A stretch of DNA of 64,000 nt from JACDAN01 sp963721345 (lineage in GTDB: Bacteria; Actinomycetota; Thermoleophilia; Gaiellales; Gaiellaceae), in the NCBI GenBank assembly GCA_963721345.1, contig CAVRIT010000001.1, positions 1,984,001-2,048,000 on the forward strand, read 5' to 3'. This document shows, piece after piece, positions 1 through 7,997 of this stretch. Within the stretch, counting starts at the first letter, position 1, and each line of letters starts with the position of its first letter. The notes under the pieces were generated by a model, which saw only the letters and a list, made by a program, of their open reading frames with translations, made no database searches and was not told the DNA's origin. Made by a program: the position numbers and the translations under genes.

Positions 1-1
1 G

Positions 2-37
2 GGCGATGATGCAACCGCCGCCGCCCGATCCCGCTAA
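2..37 (+). CDS. 3' end of an upstream gene (partial)
   Basis: An open frame enters from the left edge and reads GDDATAAARSR before TAA at 35-37. Only eleven codons are visible, so the product cannot be identified. The acidic then Arg-ending tail and the folate genes that follow would fit an upstream ftsH or folE, but nothing here proves that. It may also be chance. Confidence 0.25.
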   Translation, partial: GDDATAAARSR

Positions 38-58
38 GCCGTAGCCTGAAGCGCGGCG

Positions 59-838
59 ATGCCGCGACGACGGAGACTCTCCCGCGAGGAGATCGAGGAG
101 CAGTTCGGGACCACCGGCGGCTTCATGATCCCGCTGCGGCTCACCAAGCGCGCCGGGTTGATCTGGGTCGGCCTCCTCGCGGTGTTCGCGGTGCTCGCGC
201 TGGTCGGCGGCCTCCCGGGCGGGACCGGCAGCGTCGACCTCAGGCGGGTCTTCGAGCCCTTCCCCGCCACGGAGACCGTCGGCACTCCTGCGCCCAGCGG
301 GGCCCAGGCGATCGCCGAGGACCTGCAGGAGACGTGGCGAGGCCTATTCGCGGGCGCCGGCGAGAAGTTCGAGCCCGCGAAAATCGTGGTGTACGACAAG
401 TCGGCGACGTCCGACTGCCTCGAGCAGAAGGCGACCGAGCCACCGCGCCTCTTCTACTGCCACGCCGACAAGCGGTTGCTCGTCGACCGGCGTCTCACGA
501 ACCCGTATGCGATCGCCCACGGCTATGCGCACCACGTTCAGGAGCTGCTCGCGATCACCGACCAGATCGCGCGGGCCGCGGAGGCGAGCCCGAGCCAGGG
601 CGACGACCTCTGGCGGAGGCACGAGCTTCAGGCCGACTGCCTCGCCGGAGTCTGGGCGCACCGGTATCCCAAGACGCAGGGATCGTTCGGCAGCGCGCCT
701 CTCCCGACGGCGCGTGACCACTTCATCGAGACCTCCAGCTGGACGGCTCCATCGAGTGAGCAGCGCGAGAAGTCGTTCCGGCAGGGCTCCGAACGCGGCG
801 ATCCCTCAGTGTGCGACACGTTCTCGGCGGGCCCGTGA
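59..838 (+). CDS. Degenerate neutral zinc metallopeptidase-like membrane protein
   Basis: This 259-residue protein resembles the YpfJ-type putative neutral zinc metallopeptidases. It has a basic N-terminus, one membrane segment at about residues 33-50 and an extracytoplasmic domain. The usual HExxH site appears as H154-G-Y-A-H158, so both zinc histidines are present but the catalytic Glu is Gly. The downstream ELQADCLAG segment (residues 189-197), which supplies the third ligand in the family, is intact. Activity is therefore doubtful and a binding or scaffold role is possible. Its stop overlaps the folP start (GTGA at 835-838), so the two are probably co-transcribed and coupled. The family call is from motif recognition. 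Confidence 0.72.
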   Translation: MPRRRRLSREEIEEQFGTTGGFMIPLRLTKRAGLIWVGLLAVFAVLALVGGLPGGTGSVDLRRVFEPFPATETVGTPAPSGAQAIAEDLQETWRGLFAGAGEKFEPAKIVVYDKSATSDCLEQKATEPPRLFYCHADKRLLVDRRLTNPYAIAHGYAHHVQELLAITDQIARAAEASPSQGDDLWRRHELQADCLAGVWAHRYPKTQGSFGSAPLPTARDHFIETSSWTAPSSEQREKSFRQGSERGDPSVCDTFSAGP

Positions 839-1656
839 GCGTTCCTGCGATCGAGGACCGTCTCCCGCGGCCCTCGGTGATGGGCGTGGTCAACGTCACG
901 CCCGACTCCTTCTTCGACGGCGGCGTCCACCTCCGGCCCGAGCCTGCGGCGACGGCGGCGCGCCGGATGGTCGAGGACGGAGCGGCAATCGTCGACGTCG
1001 GCGGGGAGTCCACCCGGCCGGGGTCGGAGTCCGTGACGCTCGACGAGGAGCTCCGCCGCGTCGTCCCGGTGCTCGAGGCGGTGGCCGGCGAGGTGTCGAT
1101 CTCGATCGACACGGCGAAGGCTGAGGTTGCCCGGCGCGCGCTCGAGCTGGGCGCGGAGCTCGTGAACGACGTCACGGCGCTTCGCGGCGACTCCGAGCTG
1201 GCGGGCGTCGTCGCGGACAGCAGGGCATACCTTTGCCTGATGCACATGCTCGGCGAGCCGCGGACGATGCAGGACGACCCGCGCTACGACGACGTCGTCG
1301 ACGACGTCAAGGCGTTCCTGGAGGAACGGCTCGCCTTTGCGGTCTCCGCCGGCATTCCCGAGGAGCGCGTCTGCCTCGACCCCGGAATCGGCTTCGGGAA
1401 GACGGTCGAGCACAACTTCGAGCTGATCAGGCGGCTGGACGAGCTGGGAGAGCTCGGCCGGCCGCTCCTCGTCGGCGTCTCGCGAAAGAGCTCGCTCGGG
1501 AAGATCCTCGGCGACCCCGAGGCGAAGACGGGGTCGCTGTCGGCGAGCATCGGCGCGGCGGTCGTGGCGTACGAGCGAGGCGCGACCATCCTGCGCGTGC
1601 ACGACGTCCGGGAGCACGTGGAGGCGCTGACCGCGGCGCGGGCGGTGATCGGGTGA
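835..1656 (+). CDS. folP: Dihydropteroate synthase
   Basis: FolP condenses 6-hydroxymethyl-dihydropterin pyrophosphate with p-aminobenzoate to give dihydropteroate, the sulfonamide-sensitive step of folate synthesis in the cytoplasm. Clear motifs are VMGVVNVTPDSF near the N-terminus, VDVGGESTRPG, DPGIGFGKT with the substrate-binding Asp, and the VGVSRKS loop. I chose GTG at 835, which overlaps the preceding stop as GTGA; an in-frame ATG at 811 would add eight residues that do not look like the family. The product is 273 residues, a normal length. It is coupled to folB by another GTGA overlap. Confidence 0.96.
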   Translation: MSVPAIEDRLPRPSVMGVVNVTPDSFFDGGVHLRPEPAATAARRMVEDGAAIVDVGGESTRPGSESVTLDEELRRVVPVLEAVAGEVSISIDTAKAEVARRALELGAELVNDVTALRGDSELAGVVADSRAYLCLMHMLGEPRTMQDDPRYDDVVDDVKAFLEERLAFAVSAGIPEERVCLDPGIGFGKTVEHNFELIRRLDELGELGRPLLVGVSRKSSLGKILGDPEAKTGSLSASIGAAVVAYERGATILRVHDVREHVEALTAARAVIG

Positions 1657-2006
1657 GCCTCCTGGTCGAGCTCGTCGGGCTCGAGGTCTTCGGGCGCCAC
1701 GGCGTGGACGACGACGAGCGCGAGCAGGGCCGCGTGTTCCTCTACGACGTGGAGCTGGAGGTCGACGCCCCCGCGTCCGACCGCCTCGAGGACACGGTCG
1801 ACTACCGGGCGGTGGCGGCCTGTGTGCGAGACGTCTCGGACGCCGCCTCCTACCGCCTGATCGAAACGCTGGCCGGCGCTGTCGCCGACGAGCTCGCCGC
1901 GAGATTTTCGGCGCGGCGCATTCGCGTCAGAGTGCGGAAGCCGGGCATCAGCCCGGCGGGCCTCACCGTCGAGTTTTCTTCGGCGACGGCAGAGCGAAGC
2001 TCCTGA
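1653..2006 (+). CDS. folB: Dihydroneopterin aldolase
   Basis: FolB splits 7,8-dihydroneopterin to 6-hydroxymethyl-dihydropterin and glycolaldehyde. The 117-residue product begins VSLLVELVGLEVFGRHGV, typical of the family start with the conserved HG pair, and has DTVDYR and the LIETLAG segment followed by a V-x-V-x-KP element. GTG at 1653 overlaps the folP stop. Its last 44 bases overlap the 3' end of the convergent subtilase gene on the other strand. With folP and folK it forms the folate cluster. Confidence 0.94.
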   Translation: MSLLVELVGLEVFGRHGVDDDEREQGRVFLYDVELEVDAPASDRLEDTVDYRAVAACVRDVSDAASYRLIETLAGAVADELAARFSARRIRVRVRKPGISPAGLTVEFSSATAERSS

Positions 2007-3579
2007 TCGCCAGCGTGTAGCCCGCCGACTTGACCCGTCGGCCGAGGAACGCGTCGAGGTAGGCGTAGTAGCCGCGGCGCGTCTCGTTCCTGACCCGGAC
2101 GAGCTCGGGGCGCCCCCCGGGACGCACACCCGTCGCGAGGAGGTGACGGCGGCGGGCCGCTCCCGTCTCGGCGACGTTCTGCGTGCCGGGCGCCCACACC
2201 GAGACGTTCACGTTCGCGGTCGGCCGGATCGTTGCTCTGACGGAGCTGCGTCCCGGCACCCAGATCCGGTAGACGTCGCGCGGATCCTCGTTGGCGTGCA
2301 GCCGCGCCGTGTAGCTCGCCGTGCGGCGTCCCGGCGAGGTCACGGGCCTGGCGGCAAGACGGAAGATGCCGCGCGCCTTGACATGGTCGATGTCGTCGTT
2401 CGGCTCCAACGGGTCGATGGGCGGAGCCGCGCGGGTCAGCGCCGCCGGAATGTCGAGGATGCCGAGGCCGGTGCGGTTGTCGGGCCCCGCGGGAGCGATG
2501 TCCCTGGCCGACTGTCGCATCAGCTCGAAGATCTGCGTCTTCTCGAGCGTGCCGCGCACAGTCCAGACCCATGCCGTCGCGGCGGTGACCATCGGGGCGG
2601 CGAAGCTCGTGCCGCTCGCCGAGCCGTAGAAGGTCGGGTCGGCCGGGTATTGCCACGGGATCTGCTCGCCGGGCGCTGCGAGATCGACGGCCGCGCTCGT
2701 GCTGGAGAAGTCCGAGGGCTGGTCGCTCTGGTTCGTCGAGCCGACGGTCAGGACGTGGGGGAAGTCCGCCGGGTAGATGGCGGGGTCGTCGTAGAGCCGC
2801 TCGTTCCCCGCGGCAGCCACGATCAGCGAGCCTCGGCCGAAAGCGTTGATCGTCGCCTCGTAGATCGAGCGGGACGGCTCGTCGCCGCCGAGGCTCAGGT
2901 TGATCACGCTACGGCCGGCGGCGAGCGCGCTGCTGATGCCGGCGACGATCGACGCCTCGGACAGGAAGTCGAGATCGTAGGCGCGCAGGATCGCCTGCGG
3001 ATAGACGCCGACCGCGCCCTTGCCGTCGGTTGGCGCCGCGGCGGTCGAGGAGACGATCGTCCCGTGGTACTCCTCGGAGTCGAGGCTCGTCTGCTGCTCG
3101 TTCAGCACGAACGTGTTCGGCCGCGTGGCGAACTCCATGTGCGTCATGTCGAGGCCGGAGTCGATCACCGTGATCGGGACGCCAGGGCCAGGCGGCTCGG
3201 CGCGGTCGGAGCCGATCCGGTAGTGGTGCCATCCAAGCGTTGGCGTCGCCAGCGGGTCGACCAGGTGAGTCGTGCGGAAGACCGGGCGGTCGGGCTCTGC
3301 ATAGCGAAGCGTCCCGGCGCGCTCGAGGCGCGGGATCAGCCGCTGAGCGGCACGGCTCTCCAGTCGCCAGATGTGGAGCTCCGGCGAGACGATCCTTCCC
3401 CCGGCGTTCGCAACCAGCCGCTCGGACCTCGGCTCGGCCTCGAGCCCGACGAGCGTGAAGCGGTGGTCGGCGAGGGCCGAGAGCGCCCGTCCGGTCGGGA
3501 CCGTGGCAGCAGGAGCCGCCTGCGCCGGGGTCGGCGCAGCCACGACGAGCAACGCCACGAGGACCCCCAACCGGCGCAT
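1963..3579 (-). CDS. Secreted subtilisin-like serine protease (S8)
   Basis: This 538-residue protein has a signal peptide (basic start, hydrophobic core, AQA-AP cleavage-like site near residue 21). A propeptide-like stretch follows, then a subtilase catalytic domain. The triad is visible as Asp140 in VIDSGLD, His172 in YHGT and Ser325 in GTSFAAPM, with oxyanion Asn259 in AAAGN. Residues beyond about 370 form a beta-rich tail resembling bacterial pre-peptidase C-terminal domains. The gene lies antisense between folB and folK and overlaps folB tail-to-tail. It interrupts the folate cluster and is probably an independent transcription unit. The substrate is unknown. Confidence 0.92.
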   Translation of the reverse strand: MRRLGVLVALLVVAAPTPAQAAPAATVPTGRALSALADHRFTLVGLEAEPRSERLVANAGGRIVSPELHIWRLESRAAQRLIPRLERAGTLRYAEPDRPVFRTTHLVDPLATPTLGWHHYRIGSDRAEPPGPGVPITVIDSGLDMTHMEFATRPNTFVLNEQQTSLDSEEYHGTIVSSTAAAPTDGKGAVGVYPQAILRAYDLDFLSEASIVAGISSALAAGRSVINLSLGGDEPSRSIYEATINAFGRGSLIVAAAGNERLYDDPAIYPADFPHVLTVGSTNQSDQPSDFSSTSAAVDLAAPGEQIPWQYPADPTFYGSASGTSFAAPMVTAATAWVWTVRGTLEKTQIFELMRQSARDIAPAGPDNRTGLGILDIPAALTRAAPPIDPLEPNDDIDHVKARGIFRLAARPVTSPGRRTASYTARLHANEDPRDVYRIWVPGRSSVRATIRPTANVNVSVWAPGTQNVAETGAARRRHLLATGVRPGGRPELVRVRNETRRGYYAYLDAFLGRRVKSAGYTLAIRSFALPSPKKTRR

Positions 3580-3601
3580 CTACAAGAAGATTAGCCACGT
3601 C

Positions 3602-4060
3602 ATGCCGCTTGTCTACGTCGGCCTCGGTTCGAACCTGGGCGACCGCGAGGCGACGATTCGCGATGCCCTCGACTTGATCCACTGGATGGAGGGGACCGTC
3701 GTCCTTCGGGTGTCTTCATTGCGCGAGACGGATCCGGTGGGATACGTCGAGCAACCCCGCTTCCTGAACGGCGTTGCGGAGCTCGAGACAGTGTTGGAGC
3801 CACTCGATCTCCTTGAGGGATTGCTCGGGATCGAGCGAAAGCTCGGTAGGAAGCGCGAGGGCCCTCGCTTCGGCCCCCGGACGATCGACCTCGATCTACT
3901 CCTCTACGACGACGCTGTCGTACGCGAAGAAGGCCTGGAAATCCCGCATCCGCGGCTCGCGGAGCGGCGGTTCGTGCTCGAGCCACTGGCCGAGCTGGAC
4001 GAGACGCTGGAGGTGCCAGGGCAGGGGTCGGTGCGAGCCTTACTGGCAGCACTACAATGA
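3602..4060 (+). CDS. folK: 2-amino-4-hydroxy-6-hydroxymethyldihydropteridine pyrophosphokinase
   Basis: HPPK transfers pyrophosphate from ATP to 6-hydroxymethyl-dihydropterin, supplying FolP. The ATG at 3602 gives MPLVYVGLGSNLGDRE, the classic family start; longer upstream extensions of the frame are antisense to the protease. Other signatures are the FLNGVAELET strand, the RFGPRTIDLDLLLYDD motif with metal-binding Asp residues, and PHPRL near the C-terminus. The product is 152 residues, usual for a monofunctional HPPK. The stop overlaps the next start as ATGA at 4057-4060. Confidence 0.96.
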   Translation: MPLVYVGLGSNLGDREATIRDALDLIHWMEGTVVLRVSSLRETDPVGYVEQPRFLNGVAELETVLEPLDLLEGLLGIERKLGRKREGPRFGPRTIDLDLLLYDDAVVREEGLEIPHPRLAERRFVLEPLAELDETLEVPGQGSVRALLAALQ

Positions 4061-4425
4061 TCCGCATGTCCCACCTCGACGAGCTCGACGAGTTCGAGGC
4101 CGAGCTCGAGCTGCAGCTGAAGAAGGAGTACACGGCCGTGTTCGGCCTGTTCCGGTACTGCGTCCTGACGCAGGACGCGACCTACCTCTGCAACACCCTC
4201 GACCTCCGCTACGTCCCGCAGCCCAGTTACCCGTTCTTCCACCTGCGGATGGAGGACGTCTGGGTCTGGGACAAGAACCGCCCGACGCGGATGATCCCGC
4301 GCGCCGAGGTCTACACCTCGAGCGACGTGACCGTCGAGGAGCTCCGAGGCGAGGGCGAGGAGCCGAAGCTCACCGCCGAGGCGCTCGCCGATCGCATCGG
4401 CGAACCGCTCCGCGACGACGAATAG
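4057..4425 (+). CDS. DUF2469 family protein
   Basis: This 122-residue acidic protein matches the actinobacterial DUF2469 family. It has an ExELQLKKEY segment, a central GLFRYCVLTQDATYLCN stretch, the EDVWVWDKNRP motif and a final DVTVEEL. The function is not known; family members are usually small soluble proteins in housekeeping contexts. ATG at 4057 overlaps the folK stop, and a second ATG at 4066 is also possible. The pantothenate kinase frame follows only four bases after its stop, so the three genes are likely one unit. Confidence 0.85.
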   Translation: MIRMSHLDELDEFEAELELQLKKEYTAVFGLFRYCVLTQDATYLCNTLDLRYVPQPSYPFFHLRMEDVWVWDKNRPTRMIPRAEVYTSSDVTVEELRGEGEEPKLTAEALADRIGEPLRDDE

Positions 4426-4429
4426 ACCG

Positions 4430-5182
4430 CTGCTTCTTGCGGTAGACGCCGGCAACACCCAGACCGTCTTCGGGCTGTTCGAGGACGGCGAGCTGGGGGA
4501 CACCCGCCGTGTCGCCACCGAGGCGGATCGCACCGGTGACGAGCTCGGCGTCCTCGTCTCGGGCCTGATCGATCTCGATTCGATCGACGGCATCTGCCTC
4601 TCGTCGACCGTCCCGTCGCTTGTGCGCTCCTACGAGGACTTCGCCGCCCGCTGGGCGGAGGCGCCGATCCTCGTGGCCGGGCCCGGTGTGAAGACGGGCA
4701 TCCCGATCCGCTACGACGACCCGCGCGAGGTCGGCCCGGACCGGATCGCGAACGCGCTCGCCGCGCGAGAGCGGTATGGGCCGCCGTGCATCGTCGTCGA
4801 CTTCGGCACCTCGACGAACTTCGACGTCGTCTCGCCGGCAGGCGAGTACGCGGGAGGCGTGCTCGCTCCGGGGATCGAGATCTCGATGGACGCGCTCTTC
4901 GCCCGCGCAGCCCGACTCTTCCGCGTCGATTTCACAGCCCCCCCGACGGTGATCGGCAAGACGACGGGCGCCGCCCTGCAGTCCGGGCTCGTGTACGGCT
5001 TCGCCGGACAGGTCGACGAGATCGTGACGCGGATTCGCGGCGAGCTCGGCGCTGACGCCCGGGCAGTGGCCACCGGCGGGCTCGCCGACCTGATCGCGCC
5101 GCACTCGCGAACGATCGAGCGTGTGGATCCTTTTCTCACGCTCGAGGGCCTCCGCCTGATCTGGGCTCTCAATATGTTTTGA
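4430..5182 (+). CDS. coaX: Type III pantothenate kinase
   Basis: CoaX phosphorylates pantothenate in the first step of coenzyme A synthesis. The frame opens with LLLAVDAGNTQTVFGLF, which holds the DxGNT phosphate-binding motif of the family; later motifs are GPDRIANA, the DFGTSTNFDVV Asp site and TGGLADLI. No ATG, GTG or TTG lies in frame upstream of this motif after the preceding stop. The only start matching the family N-terminus is CTG at 4430, four bases after the DUF2469 stop. The first conventional codon, GTG at 4622, would remove the first 64 residues including the ATP site. The full product is 250 residues, normal for type III enzymes. Confidence 0.9.
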   Translation: MLLAVDAGNTQTVFGLFEDGELGDTRRVATEADRTGDELGVLVSGLIDLDSIDGICLSSTVPSLVRSYEDFAARWAEAPILVAGPGVKTGIPIRYDDPREVGPDRIANALAARERYGPPCIVVDFGTSTNFDVVSPAGEYAGGVLAPGIEISMDALFARAARLFRVDFTAPPTVIGKTTGAALQSGLVYGFAGQVDEIVTRIRGELGADARAVATGGLADLIAPHSRTIERVDPFLTLEGLRLIWALNMF

Positions 5183-5250
5183 ACCCCCCTTCCTGGGCAG
5201 AACGGTCTGTCTAGAAGGTCGTTCAATTGCTTCAGAAAGGGGTTTGAGAG

Positions 5251-6048
5251 GTGATCTACGCAGCACTGAACATCGGCGACAACGCGGAGAGGGGGTTCGA
5301 CACCTTCTTCTCGTGGCTCCCGGGGCTGATCGGCGCTCTCGCGATCCTCGTGATCGGCTACTTCGTCGCGAAGGTGATCGGGAACCTGCTCGCCCGCGGG
5401 CTCAACCGGGCAGGGCTCGATCGCACGGTGCTCTCGGGCCACACCGGGGAGTGGGTCCGGAAGGTGACGTCCAGTCCCTCCGTGTTGATCGGGAAGCTCG
5501 CCTTCTGGACGATCTTGATCGGCGCGATCTCGCTCGCGGCAACCGCGCTCGGCATCGAGGCCCTGACGGCGTTCGTCGCCTCGGTCTACGCGTACCTGCC
5601 GAACGTGATCGCCGCGATCCTGATCTTCCTGGTCGCGGGCGCAGTCGCGGCGGGCGTCTCGACGCTTGCGTCGAGGTTCATGGGCGACACCCCGACGGGA
5701 CGGATCGTCGCGACGGCCGCTCCGATCCTCGTCATGACGATCGCGACGTTCATGATCCTCGACCAGCTCAAGATCGCCGAGGACATCGTCGTGATCACGT
5801 ACGCCGCCCTGCTCGGCTCGGTGGCACTCGGCGCGGCGCTCGCCTTCGGCCTCGGCGGCCGTGAGGTCGCCGCGGAGATGCTGCGCGGTGCCTACAGCAA
5901 GGGGCAGGAGGCGACGCAGCAGGTGAAGCAGGACATCGAGGTGGGTAAGCAGCGCGTGGAGACACAGACCTCCAACGCGGGCGACGGGCAGTCGACCATG
6001 ATCTCGGAGCAGCCCGCGGCACCCGCGACGACATCTCGAGTGAGGTAA
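5251..6048 (+). CDS. MscS-like conserved TM-helix channel protein
   Basis: A 265-residue membrane protein resembling the TM-helix repeat relatives of small-conductance mechanosensitive channels. It has hydrophobic segments at about residues 24-48, 90-115, 120-145 and 155-190, and a glycine/alanine-rich pore-like stretch ending in AFGLGGREVAAEM, reminiscent of the MscS TM3 exit (GLGxQ). The hydrophilic tail of about 60 residues is rich in Gln, Lys and Thr and has no obvious domain. The MscS beta domain is absent, so channel activity is inferred only. GTG at 5251 follows a GAGAGG Shine-Dalgarno; the 68-bp gap upstream probably holds its promoter. Confidence 0.75.
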   Translation: MIYAALNIGDNAERGFDTFFSWLPGLIGALAILVIGYFVAKVIGNLLARGLNRAGLDRTVLSGHTGEWVRKVTSSPSVLIGKLAFWTILIGAISLAATALGIEALTAFVASVYAYLPNVIAAILIFLVAGAVAAGVSTLASRFMGDTPTGRIVATAAPILVMTIATFMILDQLKIAEDIVVITYAALLGSVALGAALAFGLGGREVAAEMLRGAYSKGQEATQQVKQDIEVGKQRVETQTSNAGDGQSTMISEQPAAPATTSRVR

Positions 6049-6055
6049 CGACGGC

Positions 6056-6087
6056 GACGAGGGGCGGCCTCCGGGCCGCCCCTCGTC
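6056..6087. terminator. Bidirectional intrinsic terminator
   Basis: A perfect 14-bp stem (6056-6069 with 6074-6087) closes on a TCCG loop in the 45-bp gap between two convergent genes. A short pyrimidine run follows on the plus side. Its placement and symmetry suggest it ends transcription from both sides. Confidence 0.85.
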
Positions 6088-6093
6088 TTCCAA

Positions 6094-6768
6094 CTACTCG
6101 CGGGTGTCGGTGTCGGTGCGGTACGCCGGCACCGTGGCGATTGTGTGGTCGGCCCTGCGGTGGTAGCGCTCGCCCCAGAGCCCGCCGAGGATCCCCCCGG
6201 CGAACATCGCCGCGATCGCCGAGATCCCGCTGATGATCGCCGCGATCGTCAGCGCGTCCGACTCGAACCACTGGGGCAGCTCGCGGTCGCGCAGCACGTC
6301 GTACTCGCTGCCGACCCAGGCGCCGAGGCCCGCGAGGATCGCGCCGAGGACGAGCGTCCAGACGCCGGCCGCGAAGCCGTTCCGGGCGCCGTCGTAGCGC
6401 GCGATCCGGCCGGCCGCCCAGCCGCCGATCAGGTACGCGACGAAGAGGACGGCGACGCCGCCGATCAGGCTCGCCGTGGACACCTCGCCCGCCTCGGCGT
6501 TCTGCTCGAGGCCGGTCTGGTAGCCCACCACGCCGACGGCTGCTCCGACGATCCCGGCGAGGATCAGCGTCGTCGAGAGCGCCGTCAGCATTCCGACGAG
6601 GCTCGCGGGGATGTCGATCCCGCCGAAGCGCTCGTGCGCGGCGGCGATCCCGGCGTATGGGTCCGCGGTGGTCCGCTCTTCGGTACGGACGTCGACGGCG
6701 CGGGCGTCGTCGACCTTCTCGTCGACCTGCGTCTGCGCTTCGCGGGTGGTCGTTGTGTCGTGTGCCAT
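6094..6768 (-). CDS. Four-helix integral membrane protein, unknown function
   Basis: A 224-residue protein with a Thr/Asp/Glu-rich cytoplasmic start and four hydrophobic segments at about residues 57-82, 100-122, 130-152 and 174-198. Glycine-rich helices (GGVAVLFVAYLIGGWAAGR, GGILGGLWG) recall small actinobacterial membrane proteins of unknown role, and I do not recognise a family. ATG at 6768 sits six bases after a GGGAGG Shine-Dalgarno; an in-frame GTG immediately upstream (6771) is too close to it. It is convergent with the channel gene across a shared terminator. Confidence 0.7.
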   Translation of the reverse strand: MAHDTTTTREAQTQVDEKVDDARAVDVRTEERTTADPYAGIAAAHERFGGIDIPASLVGMLTALSTTLILAGIVGAAVGVVGYQTGLEQNAEAGEVSTASLIGGVAVLFVAYLIGGWAAGRIARYDGARNGFAAGVWTLVLGAILAGLGAWVGSEYDVLRDRELPQWFESDALTIAAIISGISAIAAMFAGGILGGLWGERYHRRADHTIATVPAYRTDTDTRE

Positions 6769-6810
6769 CACGTGCCTCCCTTTCTGGAGGTTCCGCGAGG
6801 CTTATTCCCG

Positions 6811-7863
6811 TTAACCGCCGCCGTAAATCGAGATCGGCAGATCGAGCTCGACCTCGTCCAGGGGCACGTGCTCCTGCTCCAGCCGGGCGAGGAGGAAAGC
6901 GGCGCCGGGCGCGGCTGCAAAGAGCCGATCCTCGACCTGGGCGATCGTCTCGAGCTGCGTCAGCTCCTGCTTGAACGGGCGCGGGAAGCGGCCGCGTCCG
7001 AGGTACCAGCCGTAGAACTTCTTCAGGAAGCTCGTCGCGCGGCTCTCGCCCAGCTCCCGGACCGTCTCGCGGATGAACAGCACGAGCTCGGCCACGACCT
7101 CCTCGCGCGAAGGCTCGGCCGCCGACTCGCCGAGGATCTCGCGGATCGCCCACGGGTTGCCCTGCGCGGCGCGGCCGACCATCACGGCCTCCGCGCCGCT
7201 CGTCGCAAGCACCGCCTGGGCGCGGGCTCGGGATGTGATGTCGCCGGAGGCGATGACGGGGACGTCGACCCGCTGGACGAACTCTGCCGTCAGCGAGTGA
7301 TCGGCCTCGCCGGTGTACATCTGCTTGGCGGATCGCGGGTGGAGCGTGAGGGACGCCGCGCCAACCTCGACGAGTCGCGGCCCGAGCTCGAGGCAGGTCC
7401 GTGACCCGTTTTCCAGACCCCGGCGCATCTTCACGCTGACGGGGACGGAGACCGCCCGCGCCACGGCGGAGACGATTGCCGTCGCGCGGGCGGGATCCTC
7501 GAGCAGCGTCGCGCCGGCGCCGGTCTTCGTCACCTTCTTCACCGGACAGCCGAAGTTGATGTCGACCATGTCGGCGCCGGCCGCTTCGACCATCCGTGCG
7601 GCCTCGGCCATCGTCGTCGGGTTCGAGCCGAAGATCTGGACTGCGAGCGGGTGCTCGTCGGACGCGATGCGCAGGTACCCCAGCGTGCGTTCGTTGCGGT
7701 GCTCCAGTCCGGCGCAGCTGACCATCTCGGAGCACACGAGCCCGGCGCCGAACCGGCGTCCCTGGCGGCGAAACGCCTGCACGCTGACCCCTGCCATCGG
7801 GGCGAGCACGACCCGCGAGGGGATCTCGACGGGGCCGATGCGCCAGGTAGAGGAAAGATCCAT
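6811..7863 (-). CDS. dusB: tRNA-dihydrouridine synthase (DusB-like)
   Basis: Dus enzymes reduce uridine to dihydrouridine in tRNA D-loops using FMN and NADPH. The protein has the TIM-barrel signatures VLAPMAGVS, VQIFGSNP, DINFGCPVKKVTKTGAGATLL with the catalytic Cys, SVKMRRG, the LHPRSAKQMYTG block, IASGDI and VMVGRAAQGNPW. Position within the Dus family fits DusB of Gram-positive bacteria. ATG at 7863 gives 350 residues; a TTG at 7878 is possible but less likely. It is divergent from greA, so the 7864-7997 region should contain promoters for both. Confidence 0.94.
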   Translation of the reverse strand: MDLSSTWRIGPVEIPSRVVLAPMAGVSVQAFRRQGRRFGAGLVCSEMVSCAGLEHRNERTLGYLRIASDEHPLAVQIFGSNPTTMAEAARMVEAAGADMVDINFGCPVKKVTKTGAGATLLEDPARATAIVSAVARAVSVPVSVKMRRGLENGSRTCLELGPRLVEVGAASLTLHPRSAKQMYTGEADHSLTAEFVQRVDVPVIASGDITSRARAQAVLATSGAEAVMVGRAAQGNPWAIREILGESAAEPSREEVVAELVLFIRETVRELGESRATSFLKKFYGWYLGRGRFPRPFKQELTQLETIAQVEDRLFAAAPGAAFLLARLEQEHVPLDEVELDLPISIYGGG

Positions 7864-7905
7864 TCGATAGTGGCTCAAATAGCGGGAAAGCGTAGCCCAC
7901 GGGGA

Positions 7906-7934
7906 TTGACGTGCCGGGGTACCGCAGGTACCAT
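7906..7934 (+). promoter_or_regulatory. Candidate housekeeping promoter of greA
   Basis: TTGACG at 7906 and TACCAT at 7929 are separated by 17 bases, close to a sigma-70 group promoter, and lie about 65 bases upstream of the greA start. This is a motif reading only. Confidence 0.5.
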
Positions 7935-7942
7935 GCCGCCCC

Positions 7943-7973
7943 CGCGAGGGCCGTTTTCGGCCCGCGCGTTTTT
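7943..7973 (+). terminator. Terminator-like hairpin in the greA leader (possible attenuator)
   Basis: GGGCCG (7948-7953) pairs with CGGCCC (7958-7963) around a TTTT loop. Four outer G-C pairs extend it across one mismatch to 7943 and 7968, and TTTTTC follows at once. It lies between the candidate promoter and the greA Shine-Dalgarno, so it could terminate part of the transcripts before the gene. Confidence 0.6.
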
Positions 7974-7997
7974 CTTATCGGCCTAGAGGAGGCCCCT

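Noticed and set aside
4622..5182. Shorter coaX starting at GTG 4622
   Set aside because: It would remove the first 64 residues including the DxGNT motif required for ATP binding.
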